Shown here: in pieces, positions 51,821-60,470 of the stretch
Layout: the number at the start of each line of letters is the position of its first letter
Numbering within the stretch: the first letter of the stretch is position 1
Origin: Microbacterium sp. LWH13-1.2
GTDB taxonomy: Bacteria; Actinomycetota; Actinomycetes; Actinomycetales; Microbacteriaceae
Reading direction: 5' to 3'
NCBI RefSeq assembly: GCF_038397735.1
Contig: NZ_CP151635.1
Location: 2,914,001-2,978,000, forward strand
DNA length: 64,000 bases
Program-made: the position numbers and the translations under genes
The notes under the pieces: model-generated
Databases searched by the model: none
What the model saw: only the letters and a program-made list of their open reading frames with translations
Told to the model about the DNA's origin: nothing

Positions 51821-53058
51821 CCGCATGCTCCGTCGATCTCCTTGCCGCGGGTGTCGCGGAGGGTCGTCGGGATGCCGGCGTCGTTGAGCCGGCGCACGAA
51901 CTCGTTCTGCACCGCGGGCTCGGACGACGTCCAGATCGAGCCGGGCGTCGGGTTCAGCGGGATCGGGTTGACGTGCACCCAGCCGCGACCGCGCTCGTTG
52001 AGCTTGTCGGCGAGCAGGTCGGCCCGCCAGGCATGGTCGTTCATGTCCTTGATCAGCGCGTACTCGATCGAGACACGGCGGCCGGTCTTGGCGTAGTAGT
52101 CATAGGCGGCGTCGAGCGCCTCGTCGACCTTCCAGCGCGAGTTCACCGGGATGAGCTCGTCGCGCAGGTGATCGTCCGGTGCATGCAGCGACAGCGCGAA
52201 CGTGACGGGGATGCCCTCATCGGCGAGCTTCTTGATCGCCGGCACGAGTCCGACGGTCGACACCGTGATGCCTCGGGCGCTCATGCCCAGGCCGTCGGGC
52301 TGCGGCGCGACCATCGAGCGCACGGCGTCCATCACGCGCTTGTAGTTGGCGAGCGGCTCGCCCATGCCCATGAAGACGATGTTCGACACGCGCTCCATCG
52401 AGTGGTCGTCGGCCTTCTTGCCGCCGAGGCCGCCGTCGGCGATCAGACGGTTGGCACGGACGATCTGCTCGATGATCTCGGCGGTCGACATGTTGCGGGT
52501 GAGACCCGCCTGACCCGTGGCGCAGAACGGGCAGTTCATGCCGCACCCGGCCTGCGACGACACGCACAGGGTGATGCGACCGGGATAGCGCATGAGCACC
52601 GACTCGACCAGGGCGCCGTCGTGCAGGCGCCACAGGAACTTGATCGTGTCTCCGCGGTCGGTCTCGAGACGACGCACCTCGGTGAGCAGCGGCGGCAGCA
52701 TGCCTGCGACGAGCTGCTCGCGGGTGTCGGCCGGGAGGTCGGTCATCTCGGCGGCATCCGACGTGTAGTGGCGGAAGTAGTGGGTCGAGAGCTGCTTCGC
52801 TCGGAATCCGGGCAGGCCCAGCTCCTTGACCTTCTCGACGCGCTCAGCCGGGGTGAGGTCGGCGAGGTGCACCGGCGGCTTGCCGCGCTTGGGGCTCGCG
52901 AACTGCAGCAGCGGCCGCCCCTCGGCGTCCTTCTGCTGGGTCCAGCCCTCTGTCGCGGGGCGCACCTGCGGAGTGCCGGTGGAGCGGATGGCCCCCGAAC
53001 GGGACGACGCGGGTGCCGTGGCGGGGCGCGTCTCGCGCGTGCGGGGAGTCTCGGTCAT
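51769..53058 (-). CDS. rlmN: 23S rRNA (adenine2503-C2)/tRNA-A37 methyltransferase RlmN
   Basis: A 429-residue radical-SAM methylase of A2503 in 23S rRNA and A37 in some tRNAs. The iron-sulfur CxxxCxxC is CGMNCPFC (about 165), followed by GMGEPLANY, and Cys in IDGACGQL near the end is the methyl-carrying Cys. It has an N-terminal extension of about 65 residues with low-complexity Arg/Thr/Pro. ATG with GGAG 3 nt upstream. Housekeeping; no link to its neighbours. Confidence 0.95.
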   Translation of the reverse strand: MTETPRTRETRPATAPASSRSGAIRSTGTPQVRPATEGWTQQKDAEGRPLLQFASPKRGKPPVHLADLTPAERVEKVKELGLPGFRAKQLSTHYFRHYTSDAAEMTDLPADTREQLVAGMLPPLLTEVRRLETDRGDTIKFLWRLHDGALVESVLMRYPGRITLCVSSQAGCGMNCPFCATGQAGLTRNMSTAEIIEQIVRANRLIADGGLGGKKADDHSMERVSNIVFMGMGEPLANYKRVMDAVRSMVAPQPDGLGMSARGITVSTVGLVPAIKKLADEGIPVTFALSLHAPDDHLRDELIPVNSRWKVDEALDAAYDYYAKTGRRVSIEYALIKDMNDHAWRADLLADKLNERGRGWVHVNPIPLNPTPGSIWTSSEPAVQNEFVRRLNDAGIPTTLRDTRGKEIDGACGQLVATTEDEAASAAMA

Positions 53059-53128
53059 ATCTCCAGGGTACGCGGTGCCGGGTGGGAAGGCCCTGGGGCG
53101 GGAGCGCACGCGTCCCTAGACTGAGCGG

Positions 53129-53683
53129 ATGGACATCATCCTCGCTCTCGGCGGAGTCATCCTCGTCGTCGCCGTCGGCGTGGTGGTCATCGGCGCCGCA
53201 CTGCGTTCGATGCGCCCCAAGGCCCCGGAGCCGCACGTGTTCACCCCGTCGCCGACGATGGCCCGCTCGGTCGCCTCCTCCTCCACATCCACCGCCGCCG
53301 CCTCGCAGCTGACGCCCGCCGCGATCGCCGAGATCGACCGGCTCGTCGCCGCGGACAGGAAGATCCAGGCCATCAAGCTCTACCGTCAACACACCGGCGT
53401 GCGCCTGCAGGAGGCGAAGGATCGGATCGACCACTGGTCGGTCAGCACCACGGCACCGCACCTCGCTGCGGTCTCGAACGCCGCGGCGGCCCACTCGTCG
53501 ATCACGGCCACGCCGTCGTCCGTGCGCGGCGCACTCCCGGCATCCGTCGCGGCAGAGGTCGACCGCCTCGTCGCCGCCGATCAGAAGATCCACGCGATCA
53601 AACTGGTGCGCGAGCACACGGGCCTCGGGCTCAAGGGCTCGAAGGACGTCGTCGAGGCCTGGCCGCATCCGCGCCACTTGTAA
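53129..53683 (+). CDS. Membrane protein with two L7/L12 C-terminal-domain-like repeats
   Basis: A 184-residue protein: one N-terminal transmembrane segment (ILALGGVILVVAVGVVVIGAAL), a Ser/Thr linker, then two similar 35-residue units, EIDRLVAADRKIQAIKLYRQHTG...AKDRID and EVDRLVAADQKIHAIKLVREHTG...SKDVVE. These resemble the C-terminal domain of ribosomal protein L7/L12, which contacts translation factors. Function of such membrane-tethered versions is unknown. Its stop codon TAA lies inside a HutC-type operator, so the operator extends into the coding end. Confidence 0.8.
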   Translation: MDIILALGGVILVVAVGVVVIGAALRSMRPKAPEPHVFTPSPTMARSVASSSTSTAAASQLTPAAIAEIDRLVAADRKIQAIKLYRQHTGVRLQEAKDRIDHWSVSTTAPHLAAVSNAAAAHSSITATPSSVRGALPASVAAEVDRLVAADQKIHAIKLVREHTGLGLKGSKDVVEAWPHPRHL

Positions 53684-53691
53684 TTACAGGT
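53676..53691 (+). promoter_or_regulatory. HutC-type operator before the aldolase gene
   Basis: ACTTGTAATTACAGGT, a close relative of the sites at 16.5, 25.6 and 34.4 kb and nearly perfectly palindromic. A promoter TTGTAA (53678-53683), 18 bp, GAGAAT (53702-53707) would overlap it. It links the KDPG-type aldolase to the distant sugar regulon. Confidence 0.72.
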
Positions 53692-53736
53692 TGCGGTCCG
53701 GGAGAATGGGACGAACCCCACCCGAAGGAGCCCTCG

Positions 53737-54375
53737 ATGCCCGACCGTCTCTCCCGCGCCTGTGCCACCGGAGTCCTCGCTGTGCTGCGCGCGCCGTCGC
53801 CCGAGCTCGCACTCGAGGCCTCTGAGGCGATCATCCGCGGCGGCGTGACCGGCATCGAGGTCACGTTCTCGACACCCGACGCGCCCGCGGTGATCCGCGA
53901 GCTGATCGCCCGCCACGGCGATGCCGCCTACATCGGAGCAGGCACGGTCACGACCGCCGAGCAGGCCGCACTCGCCGCCGACGCCGGCGCGGAGTTCCTC
54001 GTGAGCCCGGGCACCCTGCCCGCGCTGACCCGCGCGATGCTCGACACCGGCCGCGTCGTGATGACCGGCGCCATGACCCCGACCGAGGTCATGGGCGCGC
54101 TCGAGCTCGGCGTCGACGTGGTCAAGATCTTCCCGGCCTCCCTCGGCGGCCCCTCCTACCTCGGTGCGCTGCGCGGGCCGTTCCCGGATGCGCCGTTGAT
54201 GCCGACCGGCGGCGTCAGCCCCGACAACCTCGCCGACTGGTTCCGCGCCGGAGCCGTCGCGGTGGGTGCGGGCGGCGACCTCGCCAACGGCGCATCGCTC
54301 GCGGCATCCGACTGGGCCGACATCGAGCAGCGTTCGGCGCGATTCGCCGCGGCACTCGCAGCGACCCGCGGCTGA
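53737..54375 (+). CDS. 2-keto-3-deoxy-sugar-phosphate aldolase (KDPG/KDPGal type)
   Basis: A 212-residue class I aldolase of the Eda/DgoA family, cleaving a 2-keto-3-deoxy-6-phospho-sugar acid to pyruvate and an aldehyde phosphate. Glu 41 in GIEVTF and the Schiff-base Lys 130 in VVKIFPAS match the conserved catalytic pair. GAAGGAG lies 7 nt before the ATG. It shares the HutC-type operator with the cupin-isomerase, transporter and ribokinase loci, so it probably cleaves the product of that pathway rather than classical Entner-Doudoroff gluconate. Followed 10 bp later by an ankyrin gene. Confidence 0.92.
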   Translation: MPDRLSRACATGVLAVLRAPSPELALEASEAIIRGGVTGIEVTFSTPDAPAVIRELIARHGDAAYIGAGTVTTAEQAALAADAGAEFLVSPGTLPALTRAMLDTGRVVMTGAMTPTEVMGALELGVDVVKIFPASLGGPSYLGALRGPFPDAPLMPTGGVSPDNLADWFRAGAVAVGAGGDLANGASLAASDWADIEQRSARFAAALAATRG

Positions 54376-54385
54376 GGAGCACTCC

Positions 54386-54976
54386 ATGTCCGACCGCACC
54401 CGTGATCTCTTCGACGCCGCATCGGCAGGTGACGCGGATGCCGTGCGCACCGCCCTCGACGCCGGTGCCGACATCGAGGCGCGTGGTGACGGCGGCATGA
54501 CCGCACTCGTCGCCGCGACCAAGGCGAACAACGTCGACGCGGCCCGGGCGCTCATCGAGGCCGGCGCAGACGTGAACGCCAAGGACGACATCCAGGACTC
54601 CGCCTACCTCTATGCGGGCGCCCGGGGTCACGACGCGATCCTGCGGTCGGCTCTCGCGAACGGCGCCGACCTCGCCAGCACGAACCGCTTCGGAGGCACG
54701 GCGCTGATCCCGGCATCCGAGCGCGGGCTGCTGTCGACCATCGACATCCTGCTCGAGGCAGGCGTCGACCCGAACCATGTCAACGACCTGAACTGGACGG
54801 CGCTGCACGAGGCGATCGTGCTCGGCGACGGATCCGACACCTACGTCGAGGTCGTGCGCGCCCTGATCGATGGGGGTGCCGACATCACGATCCGCGACGG
54901 TGACGGCGTGCTGCCCCATGATCTCGCCGCCGCCCGCGGCTACGACGGCATCGCCGCCCTGCTCGAACGCCGATGA
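54386..54976 (+). CDS. Ankyrin-repeat protein
   Basis: A 196-residue cytosolic protein of about five ankyrin repeats (AASAGDADAVRTALDAGADIEA, ALIEAGADVNAKDD, ILLEAGVDPNHVND, ALIDGGADITIRDG). Such small ankyrin proteins are often partners of an adjacent enzyme or stress protein. GAGGAG lies 6 nt before the ATG. It follows the aldolase by 10 bp and precedes the TSUP transporter by 4 bp, so all three are likely one transcript. Role unknown. Confidence 0.88.
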   Translation: MSDRTRDLFDAASAGDADAVRTALDAGADIEARGDGGMTALVAATKANNVDAARALIEAGADVNAKDDIQDSAYLYAGARGHDAILRSALANGADLASTNRFGGTALIPASERGLLSTIDILLEAGVDPNHVNDLNWTALHEAIVLGDGSDTYVEVVRALIDGGADITIRDGDGVLPHDLAAARGYDGIAALLERR

Positions 54977-54980
54977 TCCG

Positions 54981-55730
54981 GTGATCGAACTCGCACCCCT
55001 CGCCTGGGCGGCACTCGGACTCGCGGCCGTCACGATCGGCATCTCGAAGACCGCGCTGCCCGGCGGCAGCATCCTTGCCATCGCCCTCTTCGCCACCGTG
55101 CTGCCCGCACGCACGTCGACAGCCGCGATGCTCCTGCTGCTCATCGTCGGCGACGTGTTCGCGCTGGTCACCTATCGCCGCCACGCGCACTGGCCGACCC
55201 TGCTGCGCCTCGCGCCCGCGGTCATCGCCGGCCTCGTCGCCGGGTTCGCGTTCCTCGCGCTGGCGGGCGACGGGATCGTCCGTCGCGCGATCGGGGTGAT
55301 CCTGCTGGCGATGATCGCGGTGACACTGTGGCGACGATGGAGGCAGAACAGGGCGGCTGCCGTGGCACCGACACCGGGCGGCATCGTGCTCTCGGGCGTC
55401 TACGGCACGCTCGGCGGGTTCACGACGATGGTCGCGAACGCCGGCGGCCCCGTCATGTCGATGTACTTCCTCGCGACGCGCACACCCGTGCAGGTGTTCC
55501 TGGGTACCTCGGCCTGGTTCTTCGCGATCATCAACCTCGTGAAGATCCCGTTCCTCGCGGGCCTCGGCCTGTTCGAGGGACACGTGCTGCTGATGGATGC
55601 CGTGCTCGCACCCCTCGTCGTGCTCGGCGCCCTCGTCGGCATCCGCCTGGCGAAGCGCATGAACCAGGTGCTGTTCGACCGGATCGTGATCGTGCTGACG
55701 ATCGCCGGCGCGGTCTATCTGCTGTTCTGA
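54981..55730 (+). CDS. TSUP/TauE-SafE family membrane transporter
   Basis: A 249-residue protein with about eight hydrophobic segments; TIGISKTALPGGSILAIALF and TLGGFTTMVANAGGPVMSMYFLAT are the two family repeats. TSUP proteins move sulfonates, sulfite or small organic acids. GTG start 4 nt past the ankyrin stop. In a transcript with a sugar-acid aldolase it could export or import a carboxylate (inference). Confidence 0.88.
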   Translation: MIELAPLAWAALGLAAVTIGISKTALPGGSILAIALFATVLPARTSTAAMLLLLIVGDVFALVTYRRHAHWPTLLRLAPAVIAGLVAGFAFLALAGDGIVRRAIGVILLAMIAVTLWRRWRQNRAAAVAPTPGGIVLSGVYGTLGGFTTMVANAGGPVMSMYFLATRTPVQVFLGTSAWFFAIINLVKIPFLAGLGLFEGHVLLMDAVLAPLVVLGALVGIRLAKRMNQVLFDRIVIVLTIAGAVYLLF

Positions 55731-55763
55731 CCGTGGCCCGGCCCGGCCCGGCCAGCCCCCGCC

Positions 55764-56594
55764 TCAGTCGAGGAAGATGTCCGGGAACAGCCGGTCGTCC
55801 GGCGTTCCCGGCACGGCGGCGTAACCCGAGAAGTCGGTCACTCCGTCGGCCTCCAGCACGTCCTCGACGATCAGGGTCTGACCGGTGTACTCCGCCGCGG
55901 GCTTGAGCAGCACCGCATAGGCGGCATCCGCATAGATGTCGGGGGTGCGGCTCGCAGCCATGACCTTGTCGCCTCCGAGCAGATTCTGCACCGCCGCGGT
56001 GGCGATCGTCGTGCGCGGCCACAGGGTGTTGGCGGCGATGCCGTCGCGGGCGAACTCCGCCGCGAGACCGAGCGTCACCATCGTCATGCCGAACTTCGCC
56101 AGCGTGTAACCGGTGTGCGCGCCCAGCCACTTCGGCGTCGGGTTCAGGGGCGGTGACAGCGAGAGGATGTGCGGGTTCTCGGCATCCTTCAGGATCGGGA
56201 TCGCCGCGCGGGACAGCATGAACGTGCCGCGGACGTTGACGTCCTGCATCAGGTCGTACTTCTTCGCGCCGAGGTCGAGCGAGCGCGAGAGGTCGATGAC
56301 GCTGGCGTTGTTGATGACGATGTCGATGCCGCCGAACTCGCCCTGCGTCTTGAGGACGGCCTCGGTGATGTCGTCGTCGTCGCGCACGTCGCCGACGATC
56401 GGCAGCGCGTGGCCACCGGCGGCACGGATCTGCTCGGCCGCGGAGTGCACAGTGCCCTCGAGCTTGGGGTGCGGGGTGTCGGTCTTCGCGAGCATCGCGA
56501 TGTTCGCGCCGTCAGCTGCCGCACGCAGCGCGATCGCGAGGCCGATGCCGCGGCTGCCGCCCGACATGAGGATGGTCTTTCCTGCCAGTGACAT
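55764..56594 (-). CDS. SDR oxidoreductase (HSDL2-like)
   Basis: A 276-residue short-chain dehydrogenase with TMSGGSRGIG-type cofactor loop (LMSGGSRGIGLAIALRAA), NNASVIDLS and YTLAKFGM (Tyr-x-x-x-Lys). The catalytic Ser region reads LSLSPPLN. Closest group: hydroxysteroid-dehydrogenase-like SDRs used in lipid metabolism. AAGGAG lies 6 nt before the ATG. Second gene of a two-gene operon after the other SDR (28-bp gap). Confidence 0.88.
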   Translation of the reverse strand: MSLAGKTILMSGGSRGIGLAIALRAAADGANIAMLAKTDTPHPKLEGTVHSAAEQIRAAGGHALPIVGDVRDDDDITEAVLKTQGEFGGIDIVINNASVIDLSRSLDLGAKKYDLMQDVNVRGTFMLSRAAIPILKDAENPHILSLSPPLNPTPKWLGAHTGYTLAKFGMTMVTLGLAAEFARDGIAANTLWPRTTIATAAVQNLLGGDKVMAASRTPDIYADAAYAVLLKPAAEYTGQTLIVEDVLEADGVTDFSGYAAVPGTPDDRLFPDIFLD

Positions 56595-56622
56595 GGATTC
56601 TCCTTGGGTCTGAGGCTGCGGT

Positions 56623-57384
56623 TTACTTCGGCGCCATACGGATCGCACCGTCCAGGCGGATCGTCTCGCCGTTGAGGTAGCCGTTCTCGACGATCTGCTG
56701 AACGAGGGCGGCGTACTCGTCGGGGCGGCCGAGGCGCGAGGGGAAGGGCACCTGCTGGCCGAGCGAGTCCTGCGCGGCCTGCGGCAGCCCCATCAGCATC
56801 GGCGTCTCCATGATTCCGGGGGCGATGGTGCAGACGCGGATGCCGTGGCGCGAGAGTTCGCGCGCGACGGGAAGGGTCATGGCGTGCACTCCGCCCTTCG
56901 ATGCGGAGTACGCGGGCTGGCCGATCTGACCGTCGAAGGCGGCGACGCTCGCGGTGTTCACGATGACGCCGCGGTCGCCGTCGTCGGTCGTGTCGTTCTT
57001 CGCGATCACGGCGGATGCCTGCGAGAGGACGTTGAAGGTGCCCACGAGGTTGATGCGCACGATGCGCTCGAAGTCGGCGAGCACGGCCGGGTTGCCCTCG
57101 CGGTCGAGGACTTTGGCCGGCGGGGCGATCCCCGCGCAGTTGACCACGATGCGCAGCGGGGCGGCGGCCTGCGCGGCAGCGGCAGCCGCGGCGGCGTCAT
57201 CCGCACTCGTGACGTCGCCGGCGGTGAACACTCCGCCGAGTTCGGCGGCGATCTCGGCGCCGGCCGAGGAGGGGAGGTCGAGGATGGTGACGACGGCGCC
57301 GGCTGCGGCCAGCCGGCGTGCGGTGGCGAGGCCCAGACCGGACGCACCGCCGGTGATGAGAGCGCTCGAGCCCTGGATCTGCAT
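56623..57384 (-). CDS. 3-hydroxyacyl-CoA dehydrogenase type II-like SDR
   Basis: A 253-residue SDR with ITGGASGLG, NCAGIAPP, TASVAAFDGQIGQPAYSASKGG (Ser, Tyr, Lys) and a C-terminal NGETIRLDGAIRM. The PAKVLDREGN insert and the VLSQASAVI-like segment are typical of HSD17B10/HADH2-type enzymes of beta-oxidation or branched-chain acyl-CoA breakdown. First gene of the pair; its AGGAG lies just before the ATG. The 5' region has no clear operator. Confidence 0.88.
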   Translation of the reverse strand: MQIQGSSALITGGASGLGLATARRLAAAGAVVTILDLPSSAGAEIAAELGGVFTAGDVTSADDAAAAAAAAQAAAPLRIVVNCAGIAPPAKVLDREGNPAVLADFERIVRINLVGTFNVLSQASAVIAKNDTTDDGDRGVIVNTASVAAFDGQIGQPAYSASKGGVHAMTLPVARELSRHGIRVCTIAPGIMETPMLMGLPQAAQDSLGQQVPFPSRLGRPDEYAALVQQIVENGYLNGETIRLDGAIRMAPK

Positions 57385-57501
57385 GCGGTTCTCCTTCGAA
57401 ACGTGTGCGACTCAGTGCCAGTTTAGCTGACTCCGAGTTTCAGTCGATGCGCGGTGGGGTCACGCCCGAGCGCATCGACACCGAGCCTACGCCGCACACG
57501 G

Positions 57502-57535
57502 CGAAGGGGGAGAGCCGCACGGCCCTCCCCCTTCG
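57502..57535. terminator. Terminator hairpin after the roadblock gene
   Basis: CGAAGGGGGAG (57502-57512) pairs with CTCCCCCTTCG (57525-57535), extended by GCC/GGC past one mismatch. It lies 14 bp beyond the roadblock stop, on the route to the SDR promoter. Confidence 0.8.
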
Positions 57536-57549
57536 TCGACGCGTCTCGC

Positions 57550-58182
57550 TCAGACCTCGATCTGCGCGGCGATGCCCTTCAGCTTGTGGCGGGCGAGAGC
57601 GAGGTTCGCCGCTGCCCGACTCAGGACGAGATAGATGAAGAGCCCGTTCGCGCTCTGCGTGTTGAGCACGTTGATCAGGTGGTACTGCGAGCTCAGCGTG
57701 ATGAGGATGTCGTCGATCTCGTCGGTCACGCCGAGGTCGCGCATGGTCGCCAGCTTCGCGCGCACGACGTTGGAGTTGCCCGCAGCCGCGATGCCCAGAT
57801 CGAACGACGGATTGCCGCCCTGGGCGAGAGCCATGCCGCTGCCGTAGTCGACGATCGCGGCGCCGGTCGCGCCTTCGATGGCCAGCAGCTGCTGCAGGGC
57901 GTCATCAAGTGAACTCATGTTGTACTGCTCCTCTGTGGTGGTGCGTGTGTCCGCGACGGGCTCGTCTGCTGCAGATGTACGGGCCTCCTCGGCCCAGATC
58001 CATTCGACGAACCGGTCGAGGTCCCCCTCGTCGGGCTCCCGCGACGGGATCACCGGGGCCCTGGGCAGATCGCCCGCGACGTCCTGAACCGCGTCTGCAC
58101 CGGCGGCCGCAGGCGGGTTCGACGACGCATCCACGTCACTGCCATGGCGTCGCCACCACTGCGATCGAGACGAAACGCGCAC
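57550..58182 (-). CDS. Roadblock/LC7-domain protein with N-terminal extension
   Basis: The C-terminal 122 residues form a roadblock/LC7 domain (LLAIEGATGAAIVDYGSGMAL, MRDLGVTDEIDDILITLSSQYHLI), a small regulator fold that in actinobacteria works with GTPases and sensor kinases. An internal ATG at 57918 has GAGGAG 9 nt upstream and gives the short form. The open frame upstream is clearly coding by codon use and contains DLDRFVEWIWAEEAR; a GTG at 58182 with GAGG 7 nt before it gives a 210-residue form, which I prefer. Either two products or one long protein is possible. No GTPase gene lies beside it. Confidence 0.72.
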   Translation of the reverse strand: MRVSSRSQWWRRHGSDVDASSNPPAAAGADAVQDVAGDLPRAPVIPSREPDEGDLDRFVEWIWAEEARTSAADEPVADTRTTTEEQYNMSSLDDALQQLLAIEGATGAAIVDYGSGMALAQGGNPSFDLGIAAAGNSNVVRAKLATMRDLGVTDEIDDILITLSSQYHLINVLNTQSANGLFIYLVLSRAAANLALARHKLKGIAAQIEV

Positions 58183-58315
58183 GAAAGACCTCGGTGTATC
58201 GATGGGAGAGATGAAGCGGTCGCCGACGGCGACCGGGATCGACACTAACCGGGTCCGAGCCGGCAGAACCGGGAGAATATGTGCATACCGATATACGTTG
58301 CAAAGGGGGCGACGC

Positions 58316-59041
58316 ATGAGCATTCCAGACACCGCGATCGAGATCCCGGCGACCGTGCGCATGCTCGCCGGAGACGCCGCGCTGACCCCGGTGTGGCTGA
58401 ACGGCATCGGCGGACTCACCTTCCGCACCGACGACGGACGGTACATCAAATGGGGGCCGCACGACGCCGAGGCCACCATGCGCGACGAGGCTGAGCGCAT
58501 GCGCTGGGCCCGGCAGTGGATCACTGTTCCGGAGGTCCTCGAGCAGGGCCAGGATGACGACCACGAATGGCTCATCACCGCAGCGCTCGCGGGTCGCAGC
58601 GCGGTGGATCCGCGGTGGGGCGACGACCCGAAGACCGCTGTGCGCGCGGTGGGCATCGCCCTGCGCACGCTGCACGAGTCACTGCCCGTCGACGAATGCC
58701 CCTGGACCTGGGACCCGGCGTGGAGGATCGCGAACGCCCGTGAGCGGGGCGTCGCCCTGCCGGACGACCTGCTCACGCCCCCACCCGTCGACCGACTCGT
58801 CGTGTGCCACGGCGACGCCTGCATGCCCAACACCCTGCTCGACGAGAACGGTCAGCCGTTCGCCCACGTCGATCTCGCCGCCCTCGGCACCGCCGATCGC
58901 TGGGCGGACATCGCCGTCGCCTCGATGAGCACGACCTGGAACTTCGGTCCCGGATGGGAGGACGTGCTCATCGAGGCCTACGGCGCCACCCCGGATCGGG
59001 AGCGATTGGCCTACTACCGGCGGCTCTGGAACGAGGGCTGA
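58316..59041 (+). CDS. Aminoglycoside 3'-phosphotransferase-like kinase
   Basis: A 241-residue APH-fold kinase. The catalytic loop is VCHGDACMPNTLLD (Asp about 165, Asn about 170) and the metal Asp is in HVDLAALGTADRW. The length matches APH(3') enzymes. It may phosphorylate an aminoglycoside or an unrelated small molecule; chromosomal actinobacterial homologues are mostly uncharacterised. AAAGGGGG lies 5 nt before the ATG. Convergent with the CNNM gene with a 3-bp gap. Confidence 0.82.
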   Translation: MSIPDTAIEIPATVRMLAGDAALTPVWLNGIGGLTFRTDDGRYIKWGPHDAEATMRDEAERMRWARQWITVPEVLEQGQDDDHEWLITAALAGRSAVDPRWGDDPKTAVRAVGIALRTLHESLPVDECPWTWDPAWRIANARERGVALPDDLLTPPPVDRLVVCHGDACMPNTLLDENGQPFAHVDLAALGTADRWADIAVASMSTTWNFGPGWEDVLIEAYGATPDRERLAYYRRLWNEG

Positions 59042-59044
59042 TAC

Positions 59045-60376
59045 TCAGCCGCGCCCCTCAGCGGTCACGCCGGCGTCCGCCGCGGCAGCCGCATCGGCGT
59101 CGGTATCCGCATCCTCGTGCAGTGCGACGCGGATCTCTGCGATCCGTCGCCGATCGACTGCCGTCACGCGGATCGTCGCGCCGGGCACCTCGACCGCGTC
59201 GCCGACCACCGCGAGGCGTCCGAGCATCTCGGTCACGAATCCGGCGACCGTGTCGGATGCTCCGCGCGGCAGGTCGATGCCGGTGATCTCGGAGAAGTCC
59301 TGCAGGTTGAGGCGACCGTCGAGCGCACCGCCGGCATCCGGCATCCGCTCCTCCGTGTCGTACTCGTCGAAGATCTCGCCGACGACCTCCTCCACGAGGT
59401 CCTCGAGGGTCACGATGCCGTCGGTGCCGCCGTACTCGTCGACGACCACGGCGATCTGGTGCCCCGCGGCCCGCATGCGGGTCAGAGTCGGCAGCACGCC
59501 GGCCGTCGACGGCACGTACTCGACGGGACGCATGAGCCCCAGCACCGCGCGCGTCGCATCGTCGGCGGCGGCCTCGAACAGGTCACGCACGTGCACGAAG
59601 CCCACGATGTCGTCGAGGGAGGCGTCGATCACCGGGTACCGCGAGAACGGCAGCTCCCGCACCTGGGCGATCGCATCGGTGAGCGTCGCCGCGCCGTCGA
59701 GCGCCACGACCTCGGGGCGGGGCCGCATGACCTCGCTGACCTGGCGGCCGCGTAGCGACAGCACGTCGTCGAGGATCCGGCGCTCGTCGTCGGGCAGGCT
59801 CTGGTGCGTCGCGACGATGTCGCGCAGCTCCTCCTCGCTGAGCTCGTCCGCCGCCTTGTGCGGATCGCCGCCCAGCAGGCGCACCATGGCGTTCGTCGAC
59901 ACCGAGAGCAGCCAGATCACCGGGCGCATGACCGTGGCGAAGCCGTCGAGCACCGGTGCGACCGCGTAGGCGAACTGGGCGTTTCGCTGGATTGCGAGGC
60001 GCTTGGGCACGAGCTCGCCGAGCACGAGCGACAGGTACGCGATGACCAGCGTCAGCAGCACCGTCGCGAGGGTCATGGCCAGTGGCGCCGCGACCCCGAG
60101 GTTCTCGAGAAGCGGGGCGACAGAGGGGGCGATGGACGTCGCACCGTACGCCGCCGAGGCGAACCCGGCGACCGTCACACCGATCTGCACGGCAGAGAGG
60201 AAGGTGTTGGGATTGCGGGCGAGGCCCGCGACCTTCTGCCCGCGTCTGCCACGGGCCGCGATCGCGTTGATCTGGCTCTCTCGCAGAGTGACGAGGGCCA
60301 TCTCGGTCGCGGCGAACACGCCGCCGACGAGGACGAAGACGAACACCAGAGCGATGTTCAGCACGAGATCACCCAT
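59045..60376 (-). CDS. CNNM/CorC-type membrane protein (hemolysin family)
   Basis: A 443-residue protein with an N-terminal DUF21 membrane domain of three to four segments (about 1-180, with GVFAATEMALVTLRE), two CBS domains (about 215-340; MRPRPEVVAL, GFVHVRDLF) and a C-terminal CorC_HlyC domain ending with an acidic Asp/Ala-rich tail. Members transport or sense Mg or other divalent metals. It lies 94 bp downstream of the Mn-riboswitch-controlled TerC gene, on the same strand, so it may share that transcript and join metal homeostasis. Confidence 0.93.
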   Translation of the reverse strand: MGDLVLNIALVFVFVLVGGVFAATEMALVTLRESQINAIAARGRRGQKVAGLARNPNTFLSAVQIGVTVAGFASAAYGATSIAPSVAPLLENLGVAAPLAMTLATVLLTLVIAYLSLVLGELVPKRLAIQRNAQFAYAVAPVLDGFATVMRPVIWLLSVSTNAMVRLLGGDPHKAADELSEEELRDIVATHQSLPDDERRILDDVLSLRGRQVSEVMRPRPEVVALDGAATLTDAIAQVRELPFSRYPVIDASLDDIVGFVHVRDLFEAAADDATRAVLGLMRPVEYVPSTAGVLPTLTRMRAAGHQIAVVVDEYGGTDGIVTLEDLVEEVVGEIFDEYDTEERMPDAGGALDGRLNLQDFSEITGIDLPRGASDTVAGFVTEMLGRLAVVGDAVEVPGATIRVTAVDRRRIAEIRVALHEDADTDADAAAAADAGVTAEGRG

Positions 60377-60470
60377 CAGCGGGTCACCTCACGAGGTGCA
60401 GGGGCGCCCGAGGTCGTTCGGGCGCCGGGTCTGTCAGGCTCTGCGGACGCGTCGGAGCGGCGCGACTGGT

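Noticed and set aside
58316..59041. Acquired antibiotic resistance gene
   Set aside because: Composition matches the neighbours and no mobile element is near; it is more likely a resident APH-like kinase of unknown substrate.
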